From positions 62,001 through 126,000 of the forward strand of contig JANRIX010000031.1 of the NCBI GenBank assembly GCA_033764435.1: 64,000 nucleotides of DNA. The letters run 5' to 3'. The position numbers and the translations under genes were made by a program. The stretch comes from JAEUMY01 sp033764435 (GTDB lineage: Bacteria > Pseudomonadota > Gammaproteobacteria > Burkholderiales > Usitatibacteraceae). Shown one piece after another: positions 16,926-26,600 of the stretch (its first letter is position 1; every line of letters starts with the position of its first letter). Below the pieces are notes generated by a model. It made no database searches. It was given only the letters and a program-made list of their open reading frames with translations, and was not told the origin of the DNA.

Positions 16926-16961
16926 AGCGACCCTCATTTAGCGACCCATATTTAGCGACCC
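16926..16961. repeat. Three AGCGACCC repeats with 14-bp period
   Basis: AGCGACCC begins at 16926, 16940 and 16954, exactly 14 bp apart; the last two extend to ATTTAGCGACCC. It lies 16 bp before the next start codon and could be a slippage-prone leader or a protein-binding array. Confidence 0.6.
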
Positions 16962-16977
16962 TTATCCGAGGCCCGCC

Positions 16978-17280
16978 ATGCTGTGTGAACCACGTGTGAC
17001 TTCGCAGGACGAATTGGACGAGCTGCACCGGCTTCTCGCGGCGACGCTGCATCTCATGACGGCCTACTCGGCATCCCTGGACAGCGGGCAGGCCTGCCCA
17101 TTGCTCGCAGAAGTGATCTCGCGCCACCTCTCGGAAATTTCTCGCGCCGCCGACTGCGATCACATCCTGCGCGCCACCAGCGCAGACCTGCAGGATCGTT
17201 GGAAGCAGCGCGCTGGCGTGCCGCCAGATTGTCCGCGCCGTCCCTGGTGGTTGCGCGTCGTGGAGACGCCAGCGCGCTGA
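16978..17280 (+). CDS. Conserved-type hypothetical protein next to hemP
   Basis: 100-residue helical protein with no signal peptide. LHRLLAATLHLMTAYSASL followed by LLAEVISRHLSEISRAADCDHILRATSADLQDRW resembles short hypothetical proteins encoded beside hemP in betaproteobacteria, in which several cysteine/histidine positions recur (here Cys36, Cys60 and His61). It lies 151 bp downstream of hemP. Function is unknown; a link to haem or iron is only positional. Confidence 0.6.
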   Translation: MLCEPRVTSQDELDELHRLLAATLHLMTAYSASLDSGQACPLLAEVISRHLSEISRAADCDHILRATSADLQDRWKQRAGVPPDCPRRPWWLRVVETPAR

Positions 17281-17415
17281 TTCGGGAATTCCCGTGGCAC
17301 GAATGCGGAACAGAAGCCAGGCGAGCGGGTCATAATTTCCATCACAACCGGATGGTGGAGCATCCAGCCCGCCAGCCGGCGTTCGCCGCATGACTCATGT
17401 CCAGGAGACGCTGCC

Positions 17416-17934
17416 ATGAAGCGCCCCATGCAACCTCGCATTCTTGGTTTGTCGGCACTTGTGCTGACGCTGTCAGTTGCCCTCTCCACTACGGCGTCGG
17501 CACAGGCGTCGCCGGTAGTCGAAGTGTCCTTCGAGAAACCGGAAGGCTTCACTGATGCCTATCCGCGCTCACGCAGCGGTTCCAGCGAAGAGTTGCAGGA
17601 GACCTTGAATGAGGTAACGCGACTCTTCACCGAGCAGGCGGCGCGCCACCTCAAGGCGGGCGATCGCCTGAAGGTGACGATCACGGACCTCGACCTTGCC
17701 GGCGAGATTGAGCCGGGCCGGACTGGCGCAATGTCGCTGCGGGTGCTTCGGCCGATCAACTGGCCGCGCATGTCACTGCGCTACACCTTCACCCGCGATG
17801 GCAAGGCGTCCTCAGCCGAAGCCAAGCTCTCCGATCCGGGCTATCAGGACAATTCGGGGACGTGCGCCCGGGTGGGTGGCCTGTGCTACGAGAAGCAGAT
17901 GGTCGGTCGCTGGATGCAGCGGCAGTTTGGATGA
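17416..17934 (+). CDS. DUF3016 family secreted protein
   Basis: 172-residue protein with a clear signal peptide (LGLSALVLTLSVALSTTASAQA). The mature part has the DUF3016 pattern: VEVSFEKPEGFTDAYPRSR, a helix LQETLNEVTRLFTEQAARHLKAGDRLKVTITDLDLAGEIEPGR, and RMSLRYTFTRDG. It ends with two cysteines (CARVGGLCYEKQM) likely to form a disulfide. The protein is periplasmic and its function is unknown. It is a single gene with its own leader. Confidence 0.85.
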   Translation: MKRPMQPRILGLSALVLTLSVALSTTASAQASPVVEVSFEKPEGFTDAYPRSRSGSSEELQETLNEVTRLFTEQAARHLKAGDRLKVTITDLDLAGEIEPGRTGAMSLRVLRPINWPRMSLRYTFTRDGKASSAEAKLSDPGYQDNSGTCARVGGLCYEKQMVGRWMQRQFG

Positions 17935-18012
17935 GCGTTTCGGATCTAAACGGGTCCGGTCATCCCCCCGGGCTGCGTGACGCCTGGCGTGCGGGCCGGC
18001 ATGTATTAGCCG

Positions 18013-18028
18013 CAGGCGCGAGCGCCTG
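18013..18028. repeat. GC-rich hairpin
   Basis: CAGGCGC-GA-GCGCCTG, a 7-bp stem without a T run, 78 bp after the DUF3016 stop; a weak terminator or REP-like unit. Confidence 0.4.
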
Positions 18029-18067
18029 ACCCCTGCACAGTTTGTCGTGTGCCCGCTTGCGCTCATA

Positions 18068-18086
18068 AATGAGAATAGCTATCATT
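18068..18086 (+). promoter_or_regulatory. Fur box upstream of the siderophore receptor
   Basis: AATGAGAATAGCTATCATT is close to the classical Fur 19-mer and has the 7-1-7 form TGAGAAT-A-GCTATCA. It lies 203 bp before the receptor start, so the transcript would have a long leader containing the hairpin and palindrome. Confidence 0.75.
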
Positions 18087-18087
18087 A

Positions 18088-18107
18088 CGAGGTGTTGCTT
18101 CACCTCG
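18088..18107 (+). promoter_or_regulatory. Leader hairpin after the Fur box
   Basis: CGAGGTG (18088-18094) pairs with CACCTCG (18101-18107) around a 6-base loop. The last base is shared with the first base of the palindrome at 18107. It is in the likely 5' leader of the siderophore receptor operon. Confidence 0.5.
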
Positions 18108-18118
18108 CGAATATTCGC
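18107..18118. repeat. Iterated palindrome GCGAATATTCGC, intergenic
   Basis: Exact copy in the leader of the TonB receptor operon, directly abutting a hairpin. Confidence 0.9.
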
Positions 18119-18288
18119 ACCGTGTTAGCCAGATCTCCCGTGCATTCAACGGGTTGAAGGGTGCAGCCAGACGGTTCGAGGGGCCCAGGTTTATTGCCGT
18201 GTGCGCCAAGCAACCCGTTCCAGCCAGCCCGCGATGATCTCGCCAGCCAGCCAGTTCTACTCCAACGCAATCCACTGGAAGGCTCAGC

Positions 18289-20613
18289 ATGACCATCGAT
18301 TTTTCCCGCGCGAATTGTCGCGAACCGGGTGCCGGCATCGCCGCATCAACGCTCAACCCCATCCCCCTGAAGTCCTCCCTGATCGCGCTTGCGGTCATGG
18401 CCGCGCTGGAGGTCCACGCGCAGGCCGCACCTCCCCCTACGGCGCAGGAGGCCGACAAGAAGGATGCCCAAACCCTGAAGCCCGTCATCGTTCAGGACAA
18501 GGTCGAGGCCCAGCAGGGCAAGGATGCGGTACGGGCAGTGACCACCCCCTCGTTCAAGGGCAACCAGGCGCTGCGCGACATTCCGCAGTCGGTCACGGTG
18601 GTGACCGAAAAGCTGATGCTCGAGCGCAACCTCGACACCGTGAAGGACGTGCTGCACAACACGGCAGGCGTCACGTTCCTCGCGGCCGAAGGCGGCGAGG
18701 AGGACATCCGCCTGCGCGGCTTTTCCATGGCCCAGACCGGCGACATCTTTCTCGATGGCATGCGCGATGCGGCGTTCTACGACCGCGACACGTTCAACCT
18801 GGACCGGCTCGACCTCTTGCGCGGCTCGGCATCGATGCTGTTCGGCCGCGGCTCTACCGGCGGTATCGCCAACCAGGTGAGCAAGAAGCCGCATCTGGTG
18901 GAGGAGAAAAGCGTCGCACTGACGCTGGGCAATCACAAGTACAACCGCTTTGTTGCCGACATCAATCAGCCGGTGGCGCAGGACACGGCCGTGCGCTTCA
19001 CGGCCATGCACACCGAAGCCGACAACAACGGCGTCGGCACCAGTCTGAACAAGCAGGGCGCGGCGCTGGCAGTGACCCACGGCATCGGGTTGCGCCACGA
19101 GTTTCAGGCACAGCTCTATTACCTGGACAACAAGAACGGCATCAACTATGGCCTCCCGTGGATTCGCCCCACGACCGCCTCCACCAGCGCGGAAAACACC
19201 ATCATCGGCAGCCTGGAACCGGATGCGTATTACGGCGCCGCAAGTGATCGCAACCTGGGTCGCGCCATGATCGGCACGCTGGGCCATGTGTTCCGAATCA
19301 ACGCCGACACCGAACTCACCACGCGCGTCCGCGCCGGCGAGTACGAGCGGGACATGCGCGCCAGCACCGTGCGCTTCGTGGGTGGGACGGGTGCCGTCCA
19401 GAACACGCTGGAAGGCTTCGGTCCCTCCACGGTTTTCTCGCGGGGCAACCAGTTGAAGGTGCAGAACCTGCAGACCACCCAGGCGCAGTCCGATCTCTCG
19501 ACCAAGTTCACGGCCTTCGGCAAGACCCATCAGCTGCTCGCTGGTGTCGACTTCGCCAAGGATGAGCGCGTGGTGTTCGCCGCGCGGAGCGCTGCTCAAG
19601 GCGGCGTGACCGTGCCCAACAAGCCCACCACCACGGCCGGCACGCCGCATGATGGCGCCGGCGTGGATGAAGGCTCACGCGTGTTCCGTCGCGGCAACGA
19701 TTTCAATGCCGAGGCCTGGGGCGTGTACGTGCAGGACAACATCGAGATCACGCCCACGGTGAAGGCCATCCTCGGATTGCGCTACGACAGTCTCGACGGC
19801 CGCTACAACACCTATGCCATCCCGACCAACGCGGCCGGTCCCGAGACCGTGACGTCGTACCGGCAGAAGGTGTCGGAGTGGAGCCATCGCATCGGCTTCC
19901 TGTATCAGCCGAGTGACTCGCTGTCGTTCTACGGCTCTCATGGCACGTCGTTCAACACGTCGGGCGATGCCTATTCCTACAACGCGTTGTCGGCCAACAC
20001 GCCGCCGGAATCGAGCGAGAACGTCGAGATCGGCGCGCGCATCGAGTCGTTCGACAAGCGGCTCTCGACCCGTGTTGCCTTGTTCCGTTCGGTGAAGAAG
20101 AACGAGCGCAACACCGACCCGGACACGGCTGCCACCCGCCTCCTGCTCTCGGGCAAGCGCCATGCGCAAGGTCTGGAGCTGGACATTGCCGGCCGCATCT
20201 CGCCGGCGTGGGAAGTGTATTTCTCGTACACCTGGATTCCGACTGCCAAGGTGGATGACGCTGCAAGCACGGTGAACACGGTCGGCAACCGCGAAGGCGA
20301 CCGCCCCGGCCTCACCCCGAAGCACAACGGCACGGTCTGGACCACCTATCAGCTCACGCCCAAGTTCCGTTTCGGCGGCGGCATCAACTTTCGCAGCAAG
20401 ACCGCACCGGCGGACGTGACCGCGCCGGCCTGGGAGGCGCCGAGCTACACCACGGGTGATCTGTTTGCGGAGTACAAGCTGAACCAGACCTTCACCTTCA
20501 AGGCCAACGTGACCAACGTGGCGGACAAGCTGTATGGCGACGCGCTCTATCGCGGACACTACGTGCCCGGCCCGGGACGGCTGGTGCAGGGAACGCTGAC
20601 GGTGAGCTTTTGA
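18289..20613 (+). CDS. TonB-dependent siderophore receptor (Fiu-like)
   Basis: 774-residue outer-membrane receptor of the catecholate-siderophore class. An N-terminal signal (SSLIALAVMAALEVHAQA) is followed by the plug domain (IPQSVTVVTEKLMLERNLDTVKDVL, RLRGFSMAQTGDIFLDGMRD, DLLRGSASMLFGRGSTGGIANQVSK) and a barrel ending in VPGPGRLVQGTLTVSF. It most resembles the Fiu/PiuA group, which in Escherichia and Pseudomonas is next to the PKHX dioxygenase gene, as here. Its stop overlaps the next gene region by a few bases. Iron-repressed through the Fur box at 18068, by inference. Confidence 0.92.
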   Translation: MTIDFSRANCREPGAGIAASTLNPIPLKSSLIALAVMAALEVHAQAAPPPTAQEADKKDAQTLKPVIVQDKVEAQQGKDAVRAVTTPSFKGNQALRDIPQSVTVVTEKLMLERNLDTVKDVLHNTAGVTFLAAEGGEEDIRLRGFSMAQTGDIFLDGMRDAAFYDRDTFNLDRLDLLRGSASMLFGRGSTGGIANQVSKKPHLVEEKSVALTLGNHKYNRFVADINQPVAQDTAVRFTAMHTEADNNGVGTSLNKQGAALAVTHGIGLRHEFQAQLYYLDNKNGINYGLPWIRPTTASTSAENTIIGSLEPDAYYGAASDRNLGRAMIGTLGHVFRINADTELTTRVRAGEYERDMRASTVRFVGGTGAVQNTLEGFGPSTVFSRGNQLKVQNLQTTQAQSDLSTKFTAFGKTHQLLAGVDFAKDERVVFAARSAAQGGVTVPNKPTTTAGTPHDGAGVDEGSRVFRRGNDFNAEAWGVYVQDNIEITPTVKAILGLRYDSLDGRYNTYAIPTNAAGPETVTSYRQKVSEWSHRIGFLYQPSDSLSFYGSHGTSFNTSGDAYSYNALSANTPPESSENVEIGARIESFDKRLSTRVALFRSVKKNERNTDPDTAATRLLLSGKRHAQGLELDIAGRISPAWEVYFSYTWIPTAKVDDAASTVNTVGNREGDRPGLTPKHNGTVWTTYQLTPKFRFGGGINFRSKTAPADVTAPAWEAPSYTTGDLFAEYKLNQTFTFKANVTNVADKLYGDALYRGHYVPGPGRLVQGTLTVSF

Positions 20614-20615
20614 CC

Positions 20616-21299
20616 ATGATGCTGGTCATCGAACAGGTCCTGACCCTGGATGAGCTTGCGAATATTCGCAGGCTCATCAACGTCGCAAAGTGGGAACCCG
20701 GTCGAGAGACGGCTGGTGCGCAGGCGGCGCTGCTGAAGAACAACGAGCAGCTCTCGCACGAGTCCGACGAAATGCACGCCATCCGCCAGATCGTGCTGGC
20801 GGCGCTGGATCGGCATCCCGTGTTTTTCAGCGCCACGCTGCCCAAGCGGGTGTTCCCGCCTCGCGTGAATCGTTATCAGGGGGCCAACAACCACTTTGGC
20901 GCGCATGTGGACAACGCCATCCGTTTCGCGCCGCACTCCGGCCTTCGCGTGCGTACCGACATCTCCTGCACGCTGTTTCTCGCCGACCCGGACAGCTACG
21001 AAGGTGGTGAGTTGATCGTGCACGAGCCGGGCGGTTCGCGAGCGGTCAAGTTGAATGCAGGCGACGCGATCATTTACCCGGGCACGACCGTGCATGAAGT
21101 GGCGCCGGTCACGCGAGGCGCGCGGCTCGCCTGCTTCATGTGGATCGAGAGCATGGTGCGCGACAACACGCAGCGGCAGATGCTGTACGAACTCGACCGC
21201 ACCATCATTGCATTGCGCAACGAACACGGCGACAACGCGCACAGCGTCGCGCTGACGGGGACGTATCACAACCTCCTGCGCATGTGGGCTGACACATGA
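20616..21299 (+). CDS. piuC: PKHX-type Fe(II)/2-oxoglutarate dioxygenase (PiuC/YbiX)
   Basis: 227-residue non-haem iron oxygenase. The iron ligands are His and Asp in FGAHVDNAI and His in TVHEVAPV; the 2-oxoglutarate arginine is in TRGARLACFMW. The length and the C-terminal YHNLLRMWADT tail match YbiX/PiuC. Two consecutive ATGs follow the receptor stop by 2 bp, and the first was used. Function is presumed to be processing of catechol siderophores or their uptake, as the gene is consistently beside Fiu/PiuA-type receptors. A palindrome copy lies in the N-terminal region. Confidence 0.9.
   Translation: MMLVIEQVLTLDELANIRRLINVAKWEPGRETAGAQAALLKNNEQLSHESDEMHAIRQIVLAALDRHPVFFSATLPKRVFPPRVNRYQGANNHFGAHVDNAIRFAPHSGLRVRTDISCTLFLADPDSYEGGELIVHEPGGSRAVKLNAGDAIIYPGTTVHEVAPVTRGARLACFMWIESMVRDNTQRQMLYELDRTIIALRNEHGDNAHSVALTGTYHNLLRMWADT
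20658..20669. repeat. Iterated palindrome GCGAATATTCGC
   Basis: Exact copy in the piuC-like gene, read as Ala-Asn-Ile-Arg; part of TGCGAATATTCGCA. Confidence 0.9.
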
Positions 21300-21991
21300 A
21301 CATGGATGTTCCGATAGAGGTCGGCCTGGCCGCGCGGCGGGGCGATGCGGCGGGCTGGCAAAGGAGCCGCCGGCAACGCGCATTGCGGCTCACGATTGTT
21401 GCGGTGGCGCATCTGGGCTTCTTTGCAATGCTTTGGCGCAGTGTCGCCGCCGTTGCTCCGGCCATCGTCGTGCCGGTCAGCCTCCAGATGTTCGTGCCGC
21501 AGGCCGAGCAGGCGAAGACTCCCGAGCCGCTGCCGCAGCGGACCCCTGTGCCAAAGCGGATTGATCAGCCGAAGGTGCAGCAGGTCGAGCCGGAGGTGCC
21601 GGTGGTATCCAGCTTCAGTCTGCCCGTCTCGCCACCTGAGCTGCGAGCGGCACCACCGCCTGCCGCGCCAGTCATCGCGCCGGAGACGGTGTCATCCGTG
21701 CCAAAGATCCAGTTGCCCAGCTCGACAGCGGATTACTTCAGCAACCCCGCGCCCGCCTACCCGCCACTCAGCAAGCGCCTGCAGGAACAGGGCAGGGTGC
21801 TGCTGTACGTGCTGGTCGATGCGCAGGGCGCACCGCTGAAAGTTGAACTCAAGTCCGGCAGCGGATTCAGCCGCCTGGATGAGGCTGCGCTGGATGTCGT
21901 GCAGCGTTGGAAGTTTGTCCCCGGCACACGCAACGGTGTGCCGGAAAGCATGTGGGTGGAGGTGCCCATCGAATTCCGGTTGCGGACCTAG
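21296..21991 (+). CDS. tonB: Energy transducer TonB
   Basis: 231-residue TonB. A single membrane anchor (LRLTIVAVAHLGFFAMLW) is followed by a proline-rich periplasmic linker (EPLPQRTPVPKRIDQPKVQQVEPEVPVV and on) and the C-terminal TonB domain (about 145-231: NPAPAYPPLSKRLQEQGRVLLYVLVDAQG, SSGFSRLDEAALDVVQRWKFVPG). The ATG overlaps the previous stop (ATGA), so it is coupled to the dioxygenase gene and probably serves the receptor upstream. No exbB or exbD gene is adjacent, so these are elsewhere. Confidence 0.92.
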   Translation: MNMDVPIEVGLAARRGDAAGWQRSRRQRALRLTIVAVAHLGFFAMLWRSVAAVAPAIVVPVSLQMFVPQAEQAKTPEPLPQRTPVPKRIDQPKVQQVEPEVPVVSSFSLPVSPPELRAAPPPAAPVIAPETVSSVPKIQLPSSTADYFSNPAPAYPPLSKRLQEQGRVLLYVLVDAQGAPLKVELKSGSGFSRLDEAALDVVQRWKFVPGTRNGVPESMWVEVPIEFRLRT

Positions 21992-21999
21992 CCTTTCCA

Positions 22000-22021
22000 G
22001 GACTGCGAATATTCGCAGTCC
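22000..22021 (+). terminator. Perfect 22-bp palindrome after tonB
   Basis: GGACT added to each side of the 12-mer makes an uninterrupted 22-bp palindrome, 9 bp after the tonB stop. It has no loop of its own and no T run; as RNA it would form a hairpin with ATAT at the tip. It probably marks the end of the iron operon transcript. Confidence 0.6.
22005..22016. repeat. Iterated palindrome GCGAATATTCGC, intergenic
   Basis: Exact copy forming the core of the 22-bp palindrome at 22000-22021. Confidence 0.9.
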
Positions 22022-22129
22022 GCGCTTGCGGCAGGTGCAGACTTGGGTTGAAATGCGGAAGCGGCACCGTCCCGCTGGCACATGTGTGTGGCCGGGCGGC
22101 ACAACATCCTCACAACACTGCCCCCGCCC

Positions 22130-23692
22130 ATGCTCATCCGCTCTCCGCAGTTGTCCGGCCTGATTGGCCAACCCCGCTTCGCTGTCCTTGCCTTGTTCAT
22201 CCTCTGCCTCATGGGGAGTGCGCACGCTCGCCAGACGTTTCCGCTGGGTGGCGGTACCACGCGCCTCACTGTCGAGGCTGCCGGGGTTCAGCTGCTTGAA
22301 GGCAAGCCGGTCTATTGGATGAAGTCCCAGCCCCAGCAGCCGATCACGCTCGCGACCGAATCCGGCACGCTGAGCGCGCAGCACGCGCTGGCACGCACCG
22401 AGATTGATTGCGCCGCCCAGTCGGCTCGCGTGCCCACCACCGAATACCGCGACGCGGCCGGGCAGGCATTGCGCGTGGTGACCAATCCCCAGGCCCCGGC
22501 GCGTCCCTGGCCCAAGTCGGGCGACCTGGCCGGTTGGCATGCGTTCCTCTGCCATGCGGCCAAGCTGTCCTCGGGCGGCACGCTGCTCTCCCAGCTCGCG
22601 GCGGGCGGCAACTGGGCTGTCTGGCAGAACACGCCGGATGGTGCACGTGGATTGCGCCGCGATGCCCAGGGTGCGGCGCTCACGGCGGATGTTGTGACCA
22701 TTCGCGAAACATTCAATCCACCGCGCGCGGCGGGCGGCACAAGCGTTGCCGTGCGCACGTCCACCAATCTGCTGGACTGCAAGGCGCAGACGCTGACCAC
22801 GCTCGCGCAGGCATCATTCGCCGCTGCAGGCGATGGCGCCGCGAGCCGTGCGCGGTTTCGCGCGCCGGGCAGTGCCGAAGAGGACTTTCGCCTGTTCGCG
22901 CCCGAGGATGCACGGGCACTTTGCACCCACCTGGCCGACAGCCAGGCCGAGCGCGACCGGGCAGCGGTCAAGCGCCATGTCATGCCCGGCGCCGACAAGC
23001 CTGCGGGTCGCAGCCATGCCGCCGAGGTCCGCTTCCTCGCCGGCCGCGCGACCACCGAGCGCGAAGGACGTGCCGTCCCACTGGTGGTCGGCATGCAACT
23101 GCGGTCCGGTGACCTGATCCAGACCGGGCCGGATGGTGAGGTCCATCTCGCTTTCATCGATGGTGCGTTGATGTCCATTCGCAAGAACACGCAGCTGCGC
23201 ATTGGGACGTACGCCTACGATCCACCCGGGCAATTGGCGGCCGTGTTCGAGCTGGTGCGCGGCACCGTGCGTTCGGTCACCGGCCTGGTGGCGCGCCAGT
23301 CGCCCGCCGATTACCGCATCCAGACACGGCTGGCGACCATCGGCGTGCGCGGCACCGATCATGAGCCCTACGTGCTGCTCGAAGGTGAAGATCCCGAGAC
23401 ACCGCCCGGGGTGTACAACAAGGTCAACAAGGGCGAAAGCACGTTGCAACCGCTGGCTTTGCCCGATGCATCGGCGAAGCAGGCCATCGCCCCCGGGCGG
23501 GTCGGCTTCGTGCGCGACTTTGCGGCCGAGGATGCGGCCGCCCGCGCCCGTGGCGAGGAGGTGAAGCCGCGCTCGCCGCTGTTGCTCATGCCTTCGCTCA
23601 TCGCCGTGATCCCGCGAATATTCGTACCGGCGCCGAATGAGAAGGGATTCGAGGCGTTGATCGAGACGACAGAATCCTCGCGGAGTCGATAG
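22130..23692 (+). CDS. FecR-domain secreted protein
   Basis: 520-residue exported protein; the ATG at 22130 gives a signal peptide (FAVLALFILCLMGSAHA), while an in-frame ATG at 22082 would add 16 residues. The N-terminal half (about 20-290) is unrecognised. The FecR domain lies at about 300-430 (VGMQLRSGDLIQTGPDGEVHLAFIDGALMSIRKNTQLRIG, FELVRGTVRSVTGLV, YRIQTRLATIGVRGTDHE). Unlike regulatory FecR it has no sigma-factor partner and no transmembrane helix after the signal, so it is of the periplasmic or surface class. The next gene begins 2 bp after the stop, so the pair forms an operon. A one-base variant of the palindrome is at 23614. Confidence 0.8.
   Translation: MLIRSPQLSGLIGQPRFAVLALFILCLMGSAHARQTFPLGGGTTRLTVEAAGVQLLEGKPVYWMKSQPQQPITLATESGTLSAQHALARTEIDCAAQSARVPTTEYRDAAGQALRVVTNPQAPARPWPKSGDLAGWHAFLCHAAKLSSGGTLLSQLAAGGNWAVWQNTPDGARGLRRDAQGAALTADVVTIRETFNPPRAAGGTSVAVRTSTNLLDCKAQTLTTLAQASFAAAGDGAASRARFRAPGSAEEDFRLFAPEDARALCTHLADSQAERDRAAVKRHVMPGADKPAGRSHAAEVRFLAGRATTEREGRAVPLVVGMQLRSGDLIQTGPDGEVHLAFIDGALMSIRKNTQLRIGTYAYDPPGQLAAVFELVRGTVRSVTGLVARQSPADYRIQTRLATIGVRGTDHEPYVLLEGEDPETPPGVYNKVNKGESTLQPLALPDASAKQAIAPGRVGFVRDFAAEDAAARARGEEVKPRSPLLLMPSLIAVIPRIFVPAPNEKGFEALIETTESSRSR
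23614..23625. repeat. Degenerate copy GCGAATATTCGT
   Basis: One mismatch to the iterated palindrome, in the FecR-domain gene, read as Arg-Ile-Phe-Val. Confidence 0.5.
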
Positions 23693-23694
23693 CC

Positions 23695-26600
23695 GTGAGC
23701 CGCTCGCTGTACTGCGGTCTATTCCTCTGCTTCTCGTTGTGCGCCCTTGCGCAGAGTCAGCCTACAACGTCGCGGCCGACGCTGCAGGTGCAGCAGTCGC
23801 TGGGTGGCGCGCACCTCGCCGCGCGTTCTCCTGACGGGCGCCTGCTGGTCACCGCCAGCATAGACGGTGGCGCGACACTCTGGGATGCCGCGCGCGCTGT
23901 CGTGCTACGCACCTGGCGCTTGCCAGCCAAATTTCCCACCGCACTCTGCTTTCTTGGATCGGACAAGGTCTTTGTCGAACTGGATGACAAGTTCCATATC
24001 GCTGACGCACGGAATGGCAGCGTTGCACTGCTCCCGCTGACCACCCATCTCAAGCCACGCCACGCCTGTCTGGAAGGCGGGCGCATTCTGATATTTGATG
24101 GCGGCCTGCGATTCAGGGAGCTGCTTGCGGATATGTCTCTGAAGCCTTTGGGCAGCCCTGGCCTGCCTCGCGCCGACAGCGGCATGCTGGGGCGGTACAT
24201 GGCAGCCTCTCCGGCCGGCAACCAGTGGCTCGCGATTCCGATTCTCGGCCCAGAAGACGGCCCGGCAGAAATTCTCGTCGTTGCACGCGAGGGCTATCGC
24301 ATCGTGGACCGGCTGCGGACGCCCACGAAACGGCAGACGCCGGAAATTGTGGGCCTTGCACTCAGCGAGGATGCGCGCCATCTCGTGCTGGCGGAAACAG
24401 TCAGGACCCATCAGGGCGAATTCCAGACCAATGTCCATCACATTGACCGAGTGACCAAGCGCGCGTCGCCAATCCGCGACCTGCCGCAACGTGGCTGGGT
24501 ACAGGTGGTGGCGCTGGATGCGCGGCACTTTCTTCTGGGTTATGAGGAGGAGACGGTGGTGTGGGACGCGGAAGCGGGCCGCGTGGTCCACCGCGTCCCG
24601 GGCCCATCGGTTCGGCTCGCAGGCGGTGCTGGAACCGATGTCGCTACGAGACTCTGGTCCGGTGTGCGCATCTTCGACTGGACCCGACCCGGCAAGGAGA
24701 GGGTTTTCATTGGCAGCGCAGCCGGCATCGGAGCGGTGATTGCCCGCGACAGCACGCTCACGGTGCGGGCGGGGGATCGGCTGAGAAGCTTCCGCTTTCC
24801 GGAGCTGGATGCCGCGACGTTCGACGTGAGCGGCCCGCTAGCGGAGGGCGTGGCCTTGAAGTCGCTGAGTGATGACGGGCGGCAGAGCATCTGGTCCATT
24901 CCGAGCCAGGACGTGGAGGCGCGTTGTCGTGCAAAGCCGGAGGAAATTGCTGTCGTGCCGGAGGAGGAGGGGGGCTTTGCGTTCACGACCGAACACTGCT
25001 TTCTCGTGCGGGATGCGACAGGCGGGGAGCGACTCCAGCGCATGCCACACGGCGAGGTGCTGTTCGACGCCGTGTTTGGCGAAGCGGGGCGCATCTACTT
25101 CGCCACCACTGAGCTGGCCGGCCAGAGGAAGGCGGCAGCTGCCACGAGGGATGCGTTGGCGGCGCTGAAGCGTTCAGGTAACGCGCAGTCGCTGACCGGG
25201 GCATTTGCGGTCAACGACGCAGCGTTGGCCAAGCACGTACGCCATCACCTTTACGTGGTGGATGGGACGAATACGCAGCGCAGATTGGCCTCCGGGCAGG
25301 GGGATATTCGTGCGCTCGCCTATCTTGCGCTGCGCCGCGAGGTGGTCTGGCAGGTGGGGCCGCGGGTGAAGAGACTCGCTGCGGACGGGAAGTTGGGTGA
25401 GCTCACGCTGCCCACGCCGGATGCCATCGACGAGATTCACGCTGACGGGACGCACGCCTATGTCATTACCAATGCGACCGAGCGGCGCCTCACCGTCATC
25501 GACATGGCGACTGGACGTGCGGTGGCGTCGCGATCGCCGTGGCTGGGCATGAACGGTCTCGGAATCGCCAGCAAGGCGCAGCGCGTGTTCGCGCGGGACT
25601 ATGCGGGACGCATCTTTGACTGGCGTTGGGCGCAGGGAGCGGCGCCGCAGCCGCTGAAGACTGCACCCGCGGCGGATCATGACTTGGCCATGCCCCGCAT
25701 TGACGCATTTGATGAAATCCGCGAGCGGCAGGGCAACTGGATCATCGTCAACAGGCTTGTCGGTCCGCGGCGCGTGAATCACCTCTGGAACACGAAAAAG
25801 GGTGAGTGGTGGCGATCCGTCGTCTGCGCCGAGCCGCTGGCGTTGACCCCGCCGGGTGACGCGGTGCTCTGTCGGGTTGAGGCAGAGTTCGCACTGCGCC
25901 AGCAGCAGAAGCACGCCGTCGTTGACCTTGCTACCGGCGAGCAGCGCTTTGCATTCAGCGGTGAGTCGACGATGCAAACGAGCGCACCGCCGACAGCGCA
26001 AACGGGCAGGCTGCCGCGCGTGCTGCCGACAGCAGACATTGTCAGCATCGGGCTGCGCAAGGATGGAGTACGTGTGCTGCAGCTGTTCAACGCGCGAACC
26101 GGGGCTGTCCGAGATCTTGCAGACACGGGCCGTGATTGCAGCTTCTGCAAATGGCATGTCAGCTTCGACCAGCAGGGCCGGCTCGGCGTGGTCCGCGAGT
26201 GGCTGGATGAGCGCTCGCGACGGCTTTGCGACTTCAGTGTGTACAGCGGGCCGGACTGGAAGCGCGTTGCAGGCGCGGCGTTGCCCCTCCGGCCGCTTGA
26301 ATCCGCGCCTACCGATGTGGGGCTGCTGGTGCTCGGCTGGAACCCGCGCAGTGCAGGCGAGTCATCGGGCCATGAACTGGGCGAAATCGACTTCGCTTCT
26401 GGCAGCTGGCGCAGCATCGCGTTTCGCGAGGGGGACGACTGGTCGCCGACAGCGGTGCTTGGCAGCGCAATGCACCACATGCCCGGATCGCGCACGGCAC
26501 TCATCATCGGGCGTGATCAGAAATCGATGGGGGCGAGGAGCAAGTCTTTTTTTGCACATCGCATCGATCTGGACAGTGGCGATACCGCCGCGCTCCTGCT

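Larger units (their letters stand above)
17935..18288. other. 354-bp intergenic regulatory region
   Basis: No gene is visible. It holds, in order, a GC-rich hairpin (18013), a Fur box (18068), a second hairpin (18088) and a palindrome copy (18107), and then about 170 bp of leader before the TonB receptor ATG. Confidence 0.7.
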
